From NCBI RefSeq assembly GCF_009914725.1, contig NZ_JAAAWJ010000019.1, positions 1 through 32,459 of the forward strand: 32,459 bases of DNA. The letters are read 5' to 3'. This document shows positions 23,596 through 32,459 of this stretch, piece by piece. The notes under the pieces are model-generated. The model was not told the DNA's origin and did no database searches. It saw only the letters and a program-made list of their open reading frames with translations. The position numbers and the translations under genes are program-made. The first letter of the stretch is position 1, and every line of letters begins with the position of its first letter. Origin of the DNA: Methanogenium sp. MK-MG. GTDB lineage: Archaea; Halobacteriota; Methanomicrobia; Methanomicrobiales; Methanomicrobiaceae.

Positions 23596-24414
23596 GTGCT
23601 GGTTTTGCGTATGACAGATGACCTGAAGCAGAAGATACAGACTAAATGCCGGGAGATGGGTATTCCCCTCTTTGGCATTGCCGATGTCTGCCGGTGGGAA
23701 GACCCCCTCCTGAATCGCGACATGCCGGAGGCATTCTATCCCCGTTCCATCTGGCCTGAGACGCAGTCTGTTATTGTTATTGGCCTTCCCGTGCACCTCC
23801 CTGCTCTCGAAACCTCGCCTTCCGTCTGGTACCGCGAAGAGTACCGGACCATCAACAGCCTCCTTGACCAGTATACCTACCGGCTGGCAGAGTTCCTCAA
23901 CGGGCAGGGGTATCCATCTGTATCTGTCCCCCGTGACGGCTATGGGCATGTGAGTGTGCTGGTGGACAAACCTGTTTCCTTCTTCTCGCACCGGCATGCG
24001 GCATATCTTGCCGGACTCGGGAACTTTGGTGTCAATAATATGCTGCTCACCCCGCAATACGGTCCGCGTGTCCGGTTTGGATCCATCCTCACGGCAGCAC
24101 CGCTGCCGGGCGATCAGGTGATGGAGGGGCAGCTCTGCACCCGGTGCATGCAGTGTGTCGAACAGTGCCCGGTGCAGGCGCTCAGTGAAGACGATTACCC
24201 GGACGGTCTGACCGAAAAGGCGACTTGCGCCGGCTACAGCCAGACGCTTGAGAAGCATTACCTGGCCCCATGCGGCGTCTGTATCAAGGTATGTCCGGTG
24301 GGTGAGGATCGGGCGCATTACCACCGGGAGGATACCGGAATCTATCGAAACCGTGCCGGTGCGGAAGGCTGCCACCGGGCCTGGGAGCATGTCCGGCGGT
24401 ATGGGGCGAGGTGA
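23596..24414 (+). CDS. QueG-like 4Fe-4S protein (epoxyqueuosine reductase family)
   Basis: A 272-residue cytosolic iron-sulfur protein. The N-terminal half (MGIPLFGIADVCRWEDPLLNRDMPEAFYPRSIWPETQSVIVIGLPV in broken segments, then YLAGLGNFGVNNMLLTPQYGPRVRFGSILT) is the corrinoid-binding fold of epoxyqueuosine reductase. Two ferredoxin-type motifs follow: CTRCMQCVEQCP near residue 180 and CGVCIKVCP near 225. The GTG at 23596 has GAGGTAAG nine bases upstream; an ATG five codons on (23611) is the alternative start. Many archaea lack queuosine but keep QueG relatives, so the true substrate may differ, perhaps another cobamide-dependent reduction. It is followed on the same strand by pgk and cbiZ. 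Confidence 0.85.
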   Translation: MLVLRMTDDLKQKIQTKCREMGIPLFGIADVCRWEDPLLNRDMPEAFYPRSIWPETQSVIVIGLPVHLPALETSPSVWYREEYRTINSLLDQYTYRLAEFLNGQGYPSVSVPRDGYGHVSVLVDKPVSFFSHRHAAYLAGLGNFGVNNMLLTPQYGPRVRFGSILTAAPLPGDQVMEGQLCTRCMQCVEQCPVQALSEDDYPDGLTEKATCAGYSQTLEKHYLAPCGVCIKVCPVGEDRAHYHREDTGIYRNRAGAEGCHRAWEHVRRYGAR

Positions 24415-24533
24415 CCGGCGATGGATCTTCTGTCCATCTTCCCTATGAGAAACCAATATTGCAAATCCGGTGTAAATGATAACCCATACAGAGAATCGTC
24501 TGTTCTCTTTCGTGCTTCCAGGTGTAATATAAT

Positions 24534-25745
24534 ATGAAATTCGCAACGCTCACTGAAACGGAAACCGCCGGCGAAACCGTCCTCCTGCGTGTCGATTTTA
24601 ATTCCCCTATTGACCCTGCCTCCAATATTATCCTTGACGATAAACGGTTCCGGGAACATGCACCGACGGTGCAGGCGCTGGGTGATGCAAAGTGTGTGGT
24701 CATCACCCACCAGTCCCGGCCGCAGAAGAAGGACTTTACCACGCTGGAGGCCCATGCCGCACGGCTGGAACGCCTCATCGGCCGCCCGGTCACCTATGTG
24801 GATGACATCTTCGGGCGTTGTGCCCGCGAGGCAGTGGCAAAGATGGAAACAGGCGACGTTTTGATGCTTGAGAATGTCAGGTTCAATGCCGAAGAGAATC
24901 TGAAGATGTCGGGAGAGGACGCACTCGGGACGCATCTGGTGCGCAACCTCTCTGCGATGGGCAGCCTCTATGTGAACGATGCGTTCGGCACTGCCCACCG
25001 GTCACAGCCGACCATCGTCGGCCTGCCGCGGGCGATGCCTGCCGTGGCCGGGCTCCTGATGGAAAAAGAGATTGCCACCCTCTCACGGGTCCTCACCGGG
25101 GCACCGGGGCCGGTGACCTTTGTCCTCGGCGGCACCAAGGTGGATGATTCCCTCGATGTGGCGGCAAACGTCCTCTCAGGCGGCATCGCAGACCGGGTGA
25201 TTGCGGTCGGCGTGGTCGCCAATGTCTTCTTTAAGGCACAGGGCATCAGTATCGGGTCACCCTCCGAAGATCTCCTTTGTAAGCTTGGCTACCTCTCAGA
25301 GGTGGAGAAGGCCCGGGAGATTCTCGCTGCATACGGGGACCGGGTCGTTTTGCCGGAGACGGTCGCGGTCCGTGACGGCGACTCACGCAATGAATGTCCG
25401 GTGACGGCCATACCTGACCTCCCTGTCCTTGACTGCGGTCTTGACTCCATCGGTCCCTTAACAGACATCATCCGTGAATCGGGCACGGTGGTCTTAAACG
25501 GGCCTGCCGGTGTCTTTGAAGACCCTCTCTTTGCCATCGGCACCAATGAAATACTGCGGGCCGCCTCAGCCGCAGAATTCTCAGTGGTGGGCGGCGGCCA
25601 CACGGCGGCAGTCATCGAATCGATGGGTATTGATAAGAAATTCTCCCACATATCCACCGGCGGCGGTGCCTGCATCCAGTTTTTAACCGGCAGGACCCTG
25701 CCCGCCGTTGAGGCCCTCGCGGTCTCAAGAACCCGCTTCTGGTAA
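24534..25745 (+). CDS. pgk: phosphoglycerate kinase, archaeal type
   Basis: A 403-residue phosphoglycerate kinase (1,3-bisphosphoglycerate + ADP to 3-phosphoglycerate + ATP; in methanogens mainly gluconeogenic). LLRVDFNSPID near the start, HQSRP, LENVRFNAEE, GSLYVNDAFGTAHR, FVLGGTKVDDSL, NGPAGVFEDP and VGGGHTAAVIES with STGGGA are all in place, and the length fits the archaeal form. AGGTG lies ten bases before the ATG. A terminator-like hairpin follows (25762-25800), so it is probably transcribed separately from cbiZ. No unusual residues noticed. Confidence 0.97.
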   Translation: MKFATLTETETAGETVLLRVDFNSPIDPASNIILDDKRFREHAPTVQALGDAKCVVITHQSRPQKKDFTTLEAHAARLERLIGRPVTYVDDIFGRCAREAVAKMETGDVLMLENVRFNAEENLKMSGEDALGTHLVRNLSAMGSLYVNDAFGTAHRSQPTIVGLPRAMPAVAGLLMEKEIATLSRVLTGAPGPVTFVLGGTKVDDSLDVAANVLSGGIADRVIAVGVVANVFFKAQGISIGSPSEDLLCKLGYLSEVEKAREILAAYGDRVVLPETVAVRDGDSRNECPVTAIPDLPVLDCGLDSIGPLTDIIRESGTVVLNGPAGVFEDPLFAIGTNEILRAASAAEFSVVGGGHTAAVIESMGIDKKFSHISTGGGACIQFLTGRTLPAVEALAVSRTRFW

Positions 25746-25761
25746 GGCCACATGGCCCCCG

Positions 25762-25800
25762 TCTCCCGTTTTGGTTCGCCCGGGAGAGCTGTTCTTTTTT
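25762..25800 (+). terminator. stem-loop plus T-run after pgk
   Basis: TCTCCCG (25762-25768) pairs with CGGGAGA (25781-25787), followed by T6 at 25795-25800. It has the form of an intrinsic terminator and separates pgk from cbiZ. Confidence 0.6.
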
Positions 25801-25914
25801 ATCGCCTGGCAGATGACCGGATGTTTCGGGAAAGGGATGTATTCTACTGGAGCAGGGTAGCCGGATTTATCTGTCATCCATCCAGAGTACTGACAAGAAC
25901 CTGTCCGGTGTATC

Positions 25915-27033
25915 ATGACAAAAAACGGGAAGAGAGAGACAAAGGACGTGCTCTGTGAAACAGCAGGGGGGGATCGGGTATACTGTGACGGAACGAGCAT
26001 CGTTGCCGTCCTGCCGCCGGGACGGGCGGTGCTCTCCACATCGTGGCTGAATGGCGGTTACTGTGAAGGCATCCGTATGGTCTTCAACCACCAGCTTTCA
26101 GAGCCGGCCTGCCGGTCGGATACACTGGAAGGGGGGAGCATTGACGCATACCTGCGCCTTACGGCAGTTCGTCTTGGTTTTGACCCCGACCGGTCAACCG
26201 GGATGCTCACGAAGGCGGATATGTGCAACGCCGCTGTTGCCACACATACCTTCCGGGCACTCACGGTGACTGCAATCGTCACCGGCGGCATCGAGGTGAA
26301 CGGCGGGCGTGCCGGTGACCCGGCCTCGTTTTACGAAGAGAACGGTGACTTCGGTGATCTTGGAGGCACCATCAATACCCTCCTCCTCATCAGTGCCTCT
26401 CTCCCGCCGGAGACCATGACCCGTGTGGTGATGACGGCCGCTGAGGCGAAGGCAACTGTGCTCCAGGAACTGATGGCGCCGTCCTGCTACTCAACGGGCA
26501 TTGCCACCGGGTCAGGGACCGATATGATCACCGTTGTAAGCGACCCTTCACATCCGCTCTGCCTCACCAATGCCGGTAAACACGCAACACTGGGAGAACT
26601 CATCGCCCGGTGCGTCAGGGAGGCGACCCGAAACGCACTGGCCCGGCAGACCGATCTCTGCCCTGAGAGCCAGCAGAACATGCTGGTCAGGCTCGAACGG
26701 TTTGGCATCGGGGAAGAGGATTTCCGGGAGGTAGCCGCCGCACTCCCCGGTGAGCACAACAGGGAGGAGTTCATCGCAGCACTCCGGGAGTGGGCAATAA
26801 ACCCGGTACTCGTAGCGGCCACCGCCTCCCTTCTGCATATCGCCGATGAAGTGGCATGGGGACTGTTGCCCGCTGATGCCGGGAGGCGGGCGGCCCATGC
26901 GATGATGACAGGTATTCCCGCTGTTCTTGGGATGGATGTACCGGCCAGTCCCGATGCTATTTTCACCAGCAATTACACGATACCTGAAGAATGGGTCCGT
27001 TTTGTAGTTTTTTGCATCGAAAACCGTGCCTGA
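25915..27033 (+). CDS. cbiZ: adenosylcobinamide amidohydrolase
   Basis: A 372-residue CbiZ-type enzyme, which removes the aminopropanol side chain of adenosylcobinamide to give adenosylcobyric acid during archaeal cobamide salvage. Recognised segments are VLSTSWLNGGYCEGIRM, NGGRAGDPASFYEENG, GTINTLLLIS, LPPETMTRVVMTAAEAKATVLQEL and SCYSTGIATGSGTDMI. The N-terminal core of about 220 residues is the catalytic domain; residues 230-372 are a helical extension also present in other methanogen homologues as far as I recall. GGTG lies just before the ATG. Methanogens need cobamide for methyl transfer, so salvage fits the organism. Confidence 0.92.
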   Translation: MTKNGKRETKDVLCETAGGDRVYCDGTSIVAVLPPGRAVLSTSWLNGGYCEGIRMVFNHQLSEPACRSDTLEGGSIDAYLRLTAVRLGFDPDRSTGMLTKADMCNAAVATHTFRALTVTAIVTGGIEVNGGRAGDPASFYEENGDFGDLGGTINTLLLISASLPPETMTRVVMTAAEAKATVLQELMAPSCYSTGIATGSGTDMITVVSDPSHPLCLTNAGKHATLGELIARCVREATRNALARQTDLCPESQQNMLVRLERFGIGEEDFREVAAALPGEHNREEFIAALREWAINPVLVAATASLLHIADEVAWGLLPADAGRRAAHAMMTGIPAVLGMDVPASPDAIFTSNYTIPEEWVRFVVFCIENRA

Positions 27034-27120
27034 TATTTTTATTGATCTGCAGGCTCTCTCCCCGGATGAAACCGGATGCTTTGTGCATGAGCATGGCACC
27101 CTTTTGGTTTGTAGAGCGGG

Positions 27121-27141
27121 AAAAAAATGAGGAGTTTTTTT
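27121..27141. terminator. bidirectional A/T-run terminator
   Basis: A7 at 27121-27127 and T7 at 27135-27141 sit between convergent cbiZ and DUF4013 genes. The T-run serves the plus strand and the A-run (T on the minus strand) ends the DUF4013 transcript. Confidence 0.5.
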
Positions 27142-27147
27142 AAAATT

Positions 27148-27804
27148 TCAGGCTGTGCCTGCACTGTCGTAGAGGTTGCAGATGTACCGCGACGAGAAGA
27201 TAACCAAAAACGGCATGGCGATGAACATGAACAGCCATCCGATGATCGGGATGATTGCGAGAACAAAGTAGATGATGGAAACCACAATGCCAAGCACGAT
27301 GAGTGCGATGATGTAGTTGACCCAGCCGATATCTCCGATCTTATCTTTGATCTCACCAAATGCGAATGCCTCGCCGAACTTTTCCGTCCGTGCAAACCGG
27401 ACGATGCCGATGGTGGCAAACAGGCTGCAGAGGATGGCGACGATGAAAGTGACCAGAAGGCCGATGCCCATGCCTGCCACTCCTGCCAGACCCATGGTAT
27501 CGGGGGCGGATACCATTGCAATGACCGATCCGCCGACGAGAATCATGCCAACAATGATCGCAGGAATCATCCATATAATCGAGATTACCATATACAACAG
27601 CCCGTCAATGAAGAGCTGCACATAGTCTTCCAGCTCAGGTGCCGGTTTTATGCCCCGCAGCACCCGGATGGTGTAGCCATACAGGATAAAGTTCACAATC
27701 GGAATGATGCTGATGATTATAAGCAGGATCCACCTTACCCATTTTCCGACAAGAGCTTCCTTTGTATACTCAAAGGATTCGCCAAAATTATCTCCTATTC
27801 CCAT
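27148..27804 (-). CDS. DUF4013 membrane protein, paralogue 1
   Basis: A 218-residue membrane protein of the DUF4013 family, common in methanogens. MGIGDNFGESFEYTKEALVGKWVRWI begins a soluble helix, followed by about five to six membrane helices; LRGIKPAPELEDY lies in a loop and FAFGEIKDKIGDIGWVNYI before the last helices. AAGGTGAT precedes the ATG. The protein is nearly identical over long stretches to the one encoded at 28077-28742. Function unknown; the family resembles stress or permease-type small membrane proteins only in general shape. Confidence 0.9.
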   Translation of the reverse strand: MGIGDNFGESFEYTKEALVGKWVRWILLIIISIIPIVNFILYGYTIRVLRGIKPAPELEDYVQLFIDGLLYMVISIIWMIPAIIVGMILVGGSVIAMVSAPDTMGLAGVAGMGIGLLVTFIVAILCSLFATIGIVRFARTEKFGEAFAFGEIKDKIGDIGWVNYIIALIVLGIVVSIIYFVLAIIPIIGWLFMFIAMPFLVIFSSRYICNLYDSAGTA

Positions 27805-27818
27805 AATTTATCACCTTA

Positions 27819-27847
27819 TTTCAGGGTATGTAGCTCTATCTCTTAAA
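27819..27847 (-). promoter_or_regulatory. duplicated promoter block, copy 1
   Basis: A 29-base block identical to 28756-28784, placed 14 bases before the DUF4013 paralogue 1 ATG. On the minus strand its upstream end (TTTAAGAG) joins an A/T-rich TATA region and the block covers the expected transcription start. Confidence 0.6.
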
Positions 27848-28076
27848 AATATATAATATTATCCCTGAATATCAGCAATTATGGCTTAAAAGATAAATCA
27901 AAGGTTATTTATTGCGAAAATTGGCAATCCGTTCTGCATCCCGACGGCATTATTTCTCTGTATCTTCGGGAGAGTCTGGTTACTCGTTCAGGGACAGTCA
28001 CTTTCTGTGAGAGTAATGCATCATCCCGGCCCTGAGCGGCGGAAAAATATAATAAAAAGGAGGGGAGTTTTATATT

Positions 28077-28742
28077 TCAGGCTGTGTCTGCACTGTCGTA
28101 GAGGTTGCAGATGAACCGTGCCGAGAAGATGTTCAGGAACGGTATCGCGGCAAACAGAAGAATCCATCCAAGGATCGGGATCATAACCAGGATTGCCAGG
28201 ATGAATGCGATGATGAACATCACAATACCGAGCACGATGAGTGCGATGATGTAGTTGGCCCAGCCGATATCTCCAATCTTATCTTTGATTTCACCGAATG
28301 CAAACGCCTCGCCGAATTTCTCCGTCCGTGCAAACCGGACGATGCCGATGGTGGCAAACAGACTACAGAGGATGGCGACGATGAATGTGACCAGGAAGCC
28401 GAGACCCATGCCTGCCACTGCCGCCGCACCCACGGTATCGGGGGCAGACGCCAGTGCAATGACTGACCCGCCGACGAGAATCATGCCAACAATGAATGCA
28501 GGAATCATCCATATGAATGAGATGACCGTATACAGCAGCCCGTCGACAAAGAGCTGTCCGTAGTCTTCCAGCTCAGGTGCCGGTTTTATGCCCCGCAGCA
28601 CCCGGATGATGTAGCCATTCGCGATAAAGCTCACAATCGGAATGATACTGATGATGACAAGCAGGATCCATCTGACCCATTTCCCGATAAGGGCCTCCTT
28701 TGTATACTCAAAGGACTCTCCAAGATTATCTCCTATTCCCAT
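28077..28742 (-). CDS. DUF4013 membrane protein, paralogue 2
   Basis: A 221-residue paralogue of the preceding DUF4013 protein, differing mainly in the last two membrane helices (IAFILAILVMIPILGWILLFAAIPFLNIFS region) and in a few loop residues. It keeps KPAPELEDY, SAPDT, and GEIKDKIGDIGWANYI. GAGG precedes the ATG, and the gene has its own copy of the promoter block, so the duplication included control sequences and both copies are probably expressed. The 272-bp spacer between the genes holds no gene. Confidence 0.9.
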   Translation of the reverse strand: MGIGDNLGESFEYTKEALIGKWVRWILLVIISIIPIVSFIANGYIIRVLRGIKPAPELEDYGQLFVDGLLYTVISFIWMIPAFIVGMILVGGSVIALASAPDTVGAAAVAGMGLGFLVTFIVAILCSLFATIGIVRFARTEKFGEAFAFGEIKDKIGDIGWANYIIALIVLGIVMFIIAFILAILVMIPILGWILLFAAIPFLNIFSARFICNLYDSADTA

Positions 28743-28755
28743 AATAATTGCCTCG

Positions 28756-28784
28756 TTTCAGGGTATGTAGCTCTATCTCTTAAA
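28756..28784 (-). promoter_or_regulatory. duplicated promoter block, copy 2
   Basis: The same 29-base block as at 27819-27847, 13 bases before the paralogue 2 ATG. The flanking TATA region (28781-28795, AAATATATTTAAGAG on the minus strand) is clearer here. Sequence between the block and the ATG differs between copies, so identity is confined to the block itself. Confidence 0.6.
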
Positions 28785-28934
28785 TATATTTAAAATTATT
28801 GCAGAATGGCAGTAATTCCGGTGTAAACTGATAAATCAATGGTCATTTACGAAAAAAACAGGCCGATTGTTCAGTGTCGCGATCTCCATTATATCATCCG
28901 GGTGTGCTGTGCGGCCTTTCCGGGATGAAAAAAG

Positions 28935-31900
28935 TCAGAGATTCTCTCTTTCCTGAGAAGAGAGTGTGTTCAGACATTCTGCCGCCTCTTTGTAGCGTCC
29001 GACGGCCATGTATGCCGCAGCCAGGCGGGAGCGCGATGCGTCATCTGCCGGGTTTGCTTTGACTGCCTCCTCAAAGCAGGTGATCGCCTGTTCATGCCGA
29101 CCCGTCTCTGCAAGCGCCCGCCCTTTTCCGTACCATGTGGCAGCCGTCTCTCCCTGGAGAACGGTGAGCTGGTCAAACGCCTTTCCTGCATCCTGGTACT
29201 TCCCTGCTGTCATGAGGACAGCCCCGAGCGCTGCCCAGTATGTAGCGTTTTTACGGTCTGCCTCAATCGCTGACTGGATGGCAGTAACCGCCTCGTCAAT
29301 TCTGCCGGTGCGTTCATAGAGGACTCCTGTTAAAAAACGGGCATAGGCCGAGTTCGGTTCTGCGTCTCTGAATGCCTCGGCTGCTGAGAGGGCACCTTTC
29401 AGGTCTCCTGCTGCAAGGGCCGCCCTGCTGATGAGATACTGCAGTTCTGCCCGGTCCGGCTCTGCTGCCGCCGCCTCCGAGAAGACTATGGCGGCCCCGG
29501 CATAGTCGCCGGAATGCATCATTGTGCTGCCGAGTTGCATCTGCATCAGAACATTCCCTTCGCCGGATGAGAGGGCTGTCCGGTAGGCACGGGCCGCCTC
29601 TTCGTAGCGGCCGAGCCGTTCCAGGGCTGAAGCCTGATACTCCCATGCCTGGCGGTTAACAGGATCGATTGCTGTGATCTTCTCTGTCACATCAGCGACC
29701 CCTGCATACTCACCCGTGATGAGCAGGCATGCTGCAAGAGAGAGCCGGCTGTCGGTATCATGACTGTTGACGGCCAGCACCTCCTGGTATGCTGCTGCGG
29801 CGTCTGCGAACCGGCCCGCCTTCTCATAGGCACGGGCACGGAGCGTGCGTGCGGTATTGTCGCCGGGGACAATCGTGAGATAGGCAGAAAACCCGTCCAC
29901 TGCTTCTGCCGCCCGGCCGGTCGCAAGCAGGGTTGCGGCCCGTTCCCTGAGGGCCGGTGCGTGGTCCGGCTTCAGACCGAGTACGGTATCAAAGGACTCC
30001 AGCGCCTCGTCTGTATTCCCGAGGGCGAGTCCGGCTCTTCCGGCTTCGTAGTGCACCGCCGGATCTGAGGGCCGGGACTTAGCAGCGGATATGAGACATT
30101 TCCGTGCCTCTTCCATCTCTCCTTTGCGCAGATAGGTCTGTCCGAGGGCAATCCAGGCATCCGTATTCTCCTGGTTGCGTTCAAGGGATCGCTGGAAGAA
30201 GAAGATTGCCTCATCATACTTGCCAAGGGATGCAAGGGACTCGCCGAGCCGCAGGGATGCCCCTGCCCGTCCCGGTTCGGCCTCAACGACCTGAACATAC
30301 ACTCCGGCTGCCTCCTCCAGTTCGCCCGCCTTCTCCAGCAATGATGCCTTTTGGGCAAGCAGGCTGATATCAGCAGGTGCAATGGCACGCGCTTCTTCGA
30401 TGACCTGCAGCGCCTCACGGTATCTGCCTAAATATTCCTGTGCAGAAGCCATCTGGCGCTTGATCACAAGATCGGTGCCATTCTTTGCGTCAACCAATTC
30501 AAGGGCACCGAGAGCTGCCTCATACTGCCCCATCTCAAGGAGGGAGCTGCCCTTTAAAGCGAGAATGCCCGGATCGTCCGGGTGCTCTTCCAGTATACTG
30601 TCGAACACGGCAAGGGCCTTTTCGTGCTCACCGGATGTCTGGTAGATGATTCCCAGTTTCCTGTGTGCATGCTGGTCTGTGACTCCTGCCTGAATGGCCG
30701 CGGAATAGTGTGCTGCGGCCTGTTCCGTGTTGCCGGTGTGCAGGCAGGCGTCGCCCAGAAGGATGACGGATCTCCAGTCATCTGCTTCAGCGGCTGTCAC
30801 ATGGGTGAATACCTCAATTGCCCGTGCATAGTCACCGATCTGCATGAGTGCCTCACCTTTCCGGCGCCATATACTGAGGTCTCCACGGTCTGCATCGATG
30901 AGGCGTGAATACAGGGTGAGGGCCTCGCGTTCACGCCCAAGATGCACGAGTGCATCTGCCTGCAGAGCGGTAAGGGCATTTGTCCGGACATCAATGTCCA
31001 TCGGCCGGGCACCCTTATTTCGTTTGTCACTGGAAAAGAGGCTGAGTTCAGCTTCTGTGCTGATCCATGAGACTGCTCCGTCATTGCCGCTGTCCGTGAC
31101 CTTTCCAAGGCATTTATATGCCTCGTCATACTGGCCCAGGCCGGACAGGCAGATGCCGCGGTGATACCAGGCCAGGCTGTTTGTCTGGTCGACGCGGAGC
31201 ATTGCCTCAAAACAGTCTGCCGCCCGCCGGTACTCGCCGATGTGCTCCAGGGAGGCACCCATCAGGTACCAGGCCTGGACATCCCCGGGGTTCTTCTTAA
31301 CCACGATATCGAGCGACTGCGCACATTCACGGAAGTCTCCTTTCCAGAAGAGGGAGGCGGCCCGGTAGTATCCTGCTACCGGATTCTCCGGCATGACCAT
31401 CGCGGCCCTGCGGTAGGCCTCAGCTGCATCTCCAAACCGCCCGAGGGATTCACAGAGTGCTGCAAACCGCATTGCAACGTCAACCGAATCTCCGTTCACT
31501 TCGAGGACCCGTGCATAGGTATCTGCCGCCTCTTTTCGCCTGCCTGCCCGTTCCTGGGCGTCACCGATGAGGGTGAGCAGTTCGGCATTATCCGGGCTGA
31601 ACTTCAGCACCTGGGTGAGATGGGTGAGTGCGTCTGCCGTGTTGCCGGCCCGCAGGTGCAGCCGTGCCGCCCGCTCGCGGAGGGCCCGGTCACCCGGTTC
31701 GAGTGAGAGTGCTCTCTCGGCGGCCGCTGCTGCATCGGTGTAGCGGGCAAGGCGTTCAAGGCAGTCGGTCTTTTTGAGCCACCCGTTCAGTGCATCCGGC
31801 CGTTGGGCGGTGACGGTGTCGTAGCACTTCAGCGCCTCGGTATAATCGCCGGTGCGTATCAGGGCCTCGCCAAATGACTCCCACCCGGCGATGTCCTCCG

Positions 31901-32129
31901 GGTTCTTCTCCACGCAGGCCCGGAATTCCCGTGCAGCCTGCAGCGGCTCCCCGAGGTAAAAGAGCGCCTCTCCCCGGAGATAGCGGGTTGCTGCGTCGTC
32001 AGATATTTCAAGGGCCTTCCCCAGATCCCGGGCAGCCTCTTCATACCTGCCCTGAGTAAAGTGATTTTTCCCTTTTTCAATCCAGGGATTCTGGTTCCCC
32101 TGTCCGAATAAATTATCAAAAAGCGCCAT
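28935..32129 (-). CDS. very long TPR repeat protein (1064 aa)
   Basis: About 30 consecutive tetratricopeptide repeats with the canonical W/Y-LG-Y-A-F-A-P spacing (examples: AWYLMGASLEHIGEYRRAADCFE, AWYHRGICLSGLGQYDEAYKC, AWIALGQTYLRKGEMEEARKC) and no other domain. No signal peptide or membrane helix, so a long cytosolic superhelix for protein binding is expected. The ATG at 32127-32129 (MALFDNLFGQ) is preferred: AGGTGA lies eight bases before it, while the in-frame GTG four codons earlier overlaps that site. One atypical stretch near residues 340-375 (SSDKRNKGARPMDIDVRTN) breaks the repeat register and may be a hinge. Partner unknown. Confidence 0.92.
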   Translation of the reverse strand: MALFDNLFGQGNQNPWIEKGKNHFTQGRYEEAARDLGKALEISDDAATRYLRGEALFYLGEPLQAAREFRACVEKNPEDIAGWESFGEALIRTGDYTEALKCYDTVTAQRPDALNGWLKKTDCLERLARYTDAAAAAERALSLEPGDRALRERAARLHLRAGNTADALTHLTQVLKFSPDNAELLTLIGDAQERAGRRKEAADTYARVLEVNGDSVDVAMRFAALCESLGRFGDAAEAYRRAAMVMPENPVAGYYRAASLFWKGDFRECAQSLDIVVKKNPGDVQAWYLMGASLEHIGEYRRAADCFEAMLRVDQTNSLAWYHRGICLSGLGQYDEAYKCLGKVTDSGNDGAVSWISTEAELSLFSSDKRNKGARPMDIDVRTNALTALQADALVHLGREREALTLYSRLIDADRGDLSIWRRKGEALMQIGDYARAIEVFTHVTAAEADDWRSVILLGDACLHTGNTEQAAAHYSAAIQAGVTDQHAHRKLGIIYQTSGEHEKALAVFDSILEEHPDDPGILALKGSSLLEMGQYEAALGALELVDAKNGTDLVIKRQMASAQEYLGRYREALQVIEEARAIAPADISLLAQKASLLEKAGELEEAAGVYVQVVEAEPGRAGASLRLGESLASLGKYDEAIFFFQRSLERNQENTDAWIALGQTYLRKGEMEEARKCLISAAKSRPSDPAVHYEAGRAGLALGNTDEALESFDTVLGLKPDHAPALRERAATLLATGRAAEAVDGFSAYLTIVPGDNTARTLRARAYEKAGRFADAAAAYQEVLAVNSHDTDSRLSLAACLLITGEYAGVADVTEKITAIDPVNRQAWEYQASALERLGRYEEAARAYRTALSSGEGNVLMQMQLGSTMMHSGDYAGAAIVFSEAAAAEPDRAELQYLISRAALAAGDLKGALSAAEAFRDAEPNSAYARFLTGVLYERTGRIDEAVTAIQSAIEADRKNATYWAALGAVLMTAGKYQDAGKAFDQLTVLQGETAATWYGKGRALAETGRHEQAITCFEEAVKANPADDASRSRLAAAYMAVGRYKEAAECLNTLSSQERENL

Positions 32130-32459
32130 GAACCGATTCACCTGCTATAAATGAGTAGACTATCCTGCTGTGAAGGGAAATGTGTTTCTCTTCATGAAAA
32201 CAAAGCCATGGCCCGGGCCGCTGCATTCGCAGTATCGGGTGCTCGGATAAATAACCTGGTGGTCACATTTTTACCGGGTGCTGCTGAACATCAGGATGGC
32301 TGCAGCTCCCGTGCAATGTGATTATCTGAGAAAAGAGGTATGGGGTCTGAGGGAAGGTCAGTAATGCTGTTAATAGAGCAGTGAATCTTTCAGCTGCCTG
32401 TCCTATTTGGTGGCAGAGCAAACATGCCCGGGTTTCCTTCAGACCATCTGTTTGTCCCC
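32130..32459. other. 330-bp terminal region without a recognised gene
   Basis: Upstream region of the long TPR gene, holding its AGGTGA ribosome-binding site and an ATTTATAG TATA-like string (minus strand, about 32146-32153). I see no coding frame, RNA gene or repeat up to the window edge. Confidence 0.55.

Noticed and set aside
23443-24546. 367-codon minus-strand frame
   Set aside because: Antisense to the QueG-like gene, whose Fe-S motifs leave no doubt about the coding strand.

Overview
The window looks like a euryarchaeal methanogen chromosome, most likely order Methanomicrobiales. Pointers are archaeal-type phosphoglycerate kinase and CbiZ, the PFL/ACT gene pair, a tandem PEGA surface protein, many TPR and NHL-repeat proteins, paired DUF4013 membrane proteins, and TATA-box promoters instead of bacterial -35/-10 boxes. 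The species assignment is inference from gene content only. Layout: 1-2208 is an AT-rich minus-strand operon (PIN-ankyrin fusion, radical SAM/SPASM enzyme, P-loop protein cut by the window edge) that looks acquired. 2209-6006 holds a 230-bp dispersed repeat, a zinc-ribbon membrane protein, and the ACT plus PFL (UPF0210) pair. 6206-8091 carries a TPR protein and a secreted six-bladed NHL propeller. 8391-10130 is an AAA ATPase plus DUF4276 (Toprim-like) pair of the OLD-nuclease type, preceded by a perfect 10-bp inverted repeat that brackets its promoter; it is a candidate defence module. A flavoprotein follows. The centrepiece, 11249-18787 (possibly to 19367), is a ribosomally made, post-translationally modified peptide (RiPP) locus. 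It contains two radical SAM/SPASM enzymes (ScmE-like, ScmF-like), a PqqD-type leader-binding protein (ScmD-like) and an HPr-kinase-like protein (ScmC-like). These are the four families of the SynChlorMet cassette, for which, as far as I recall, no precursor peptide had been assigned when the families were defined. Here a 63-residue Cys-rich peptide (14051-14242), with a leader-like N-terminus and six cysteines mostly five residues apart, is the first gene of the scmC operon. It is followed by an S26 signal-peptidase-like protease and a nucleotidyltransferase, with an ABC exporter facing them. The likely flow is: ScmD binds the leader, ScmE and ScmF install radical (thioether or similar) crosslinks, ScmC and the nucleotidyltransferase decorate the peptide, the S26-like protease cuts, and the ABC protein exports. 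From 19687 to the end the content is mostly chromosomal: PEGA surface protein, rhomboid-like protease, a second copy of the dispersed repeat, two small membrane proteins, a tiny zinc-ribbon protein, a QueG-like iron-sulfur protein, pgk, cbiZ, two duplicated DUF4013 proteins with duplicated promoters, and a 1064-residue TPR protein. No tRNA, rRNA, CRISPR array or insertion sequence was recognised.
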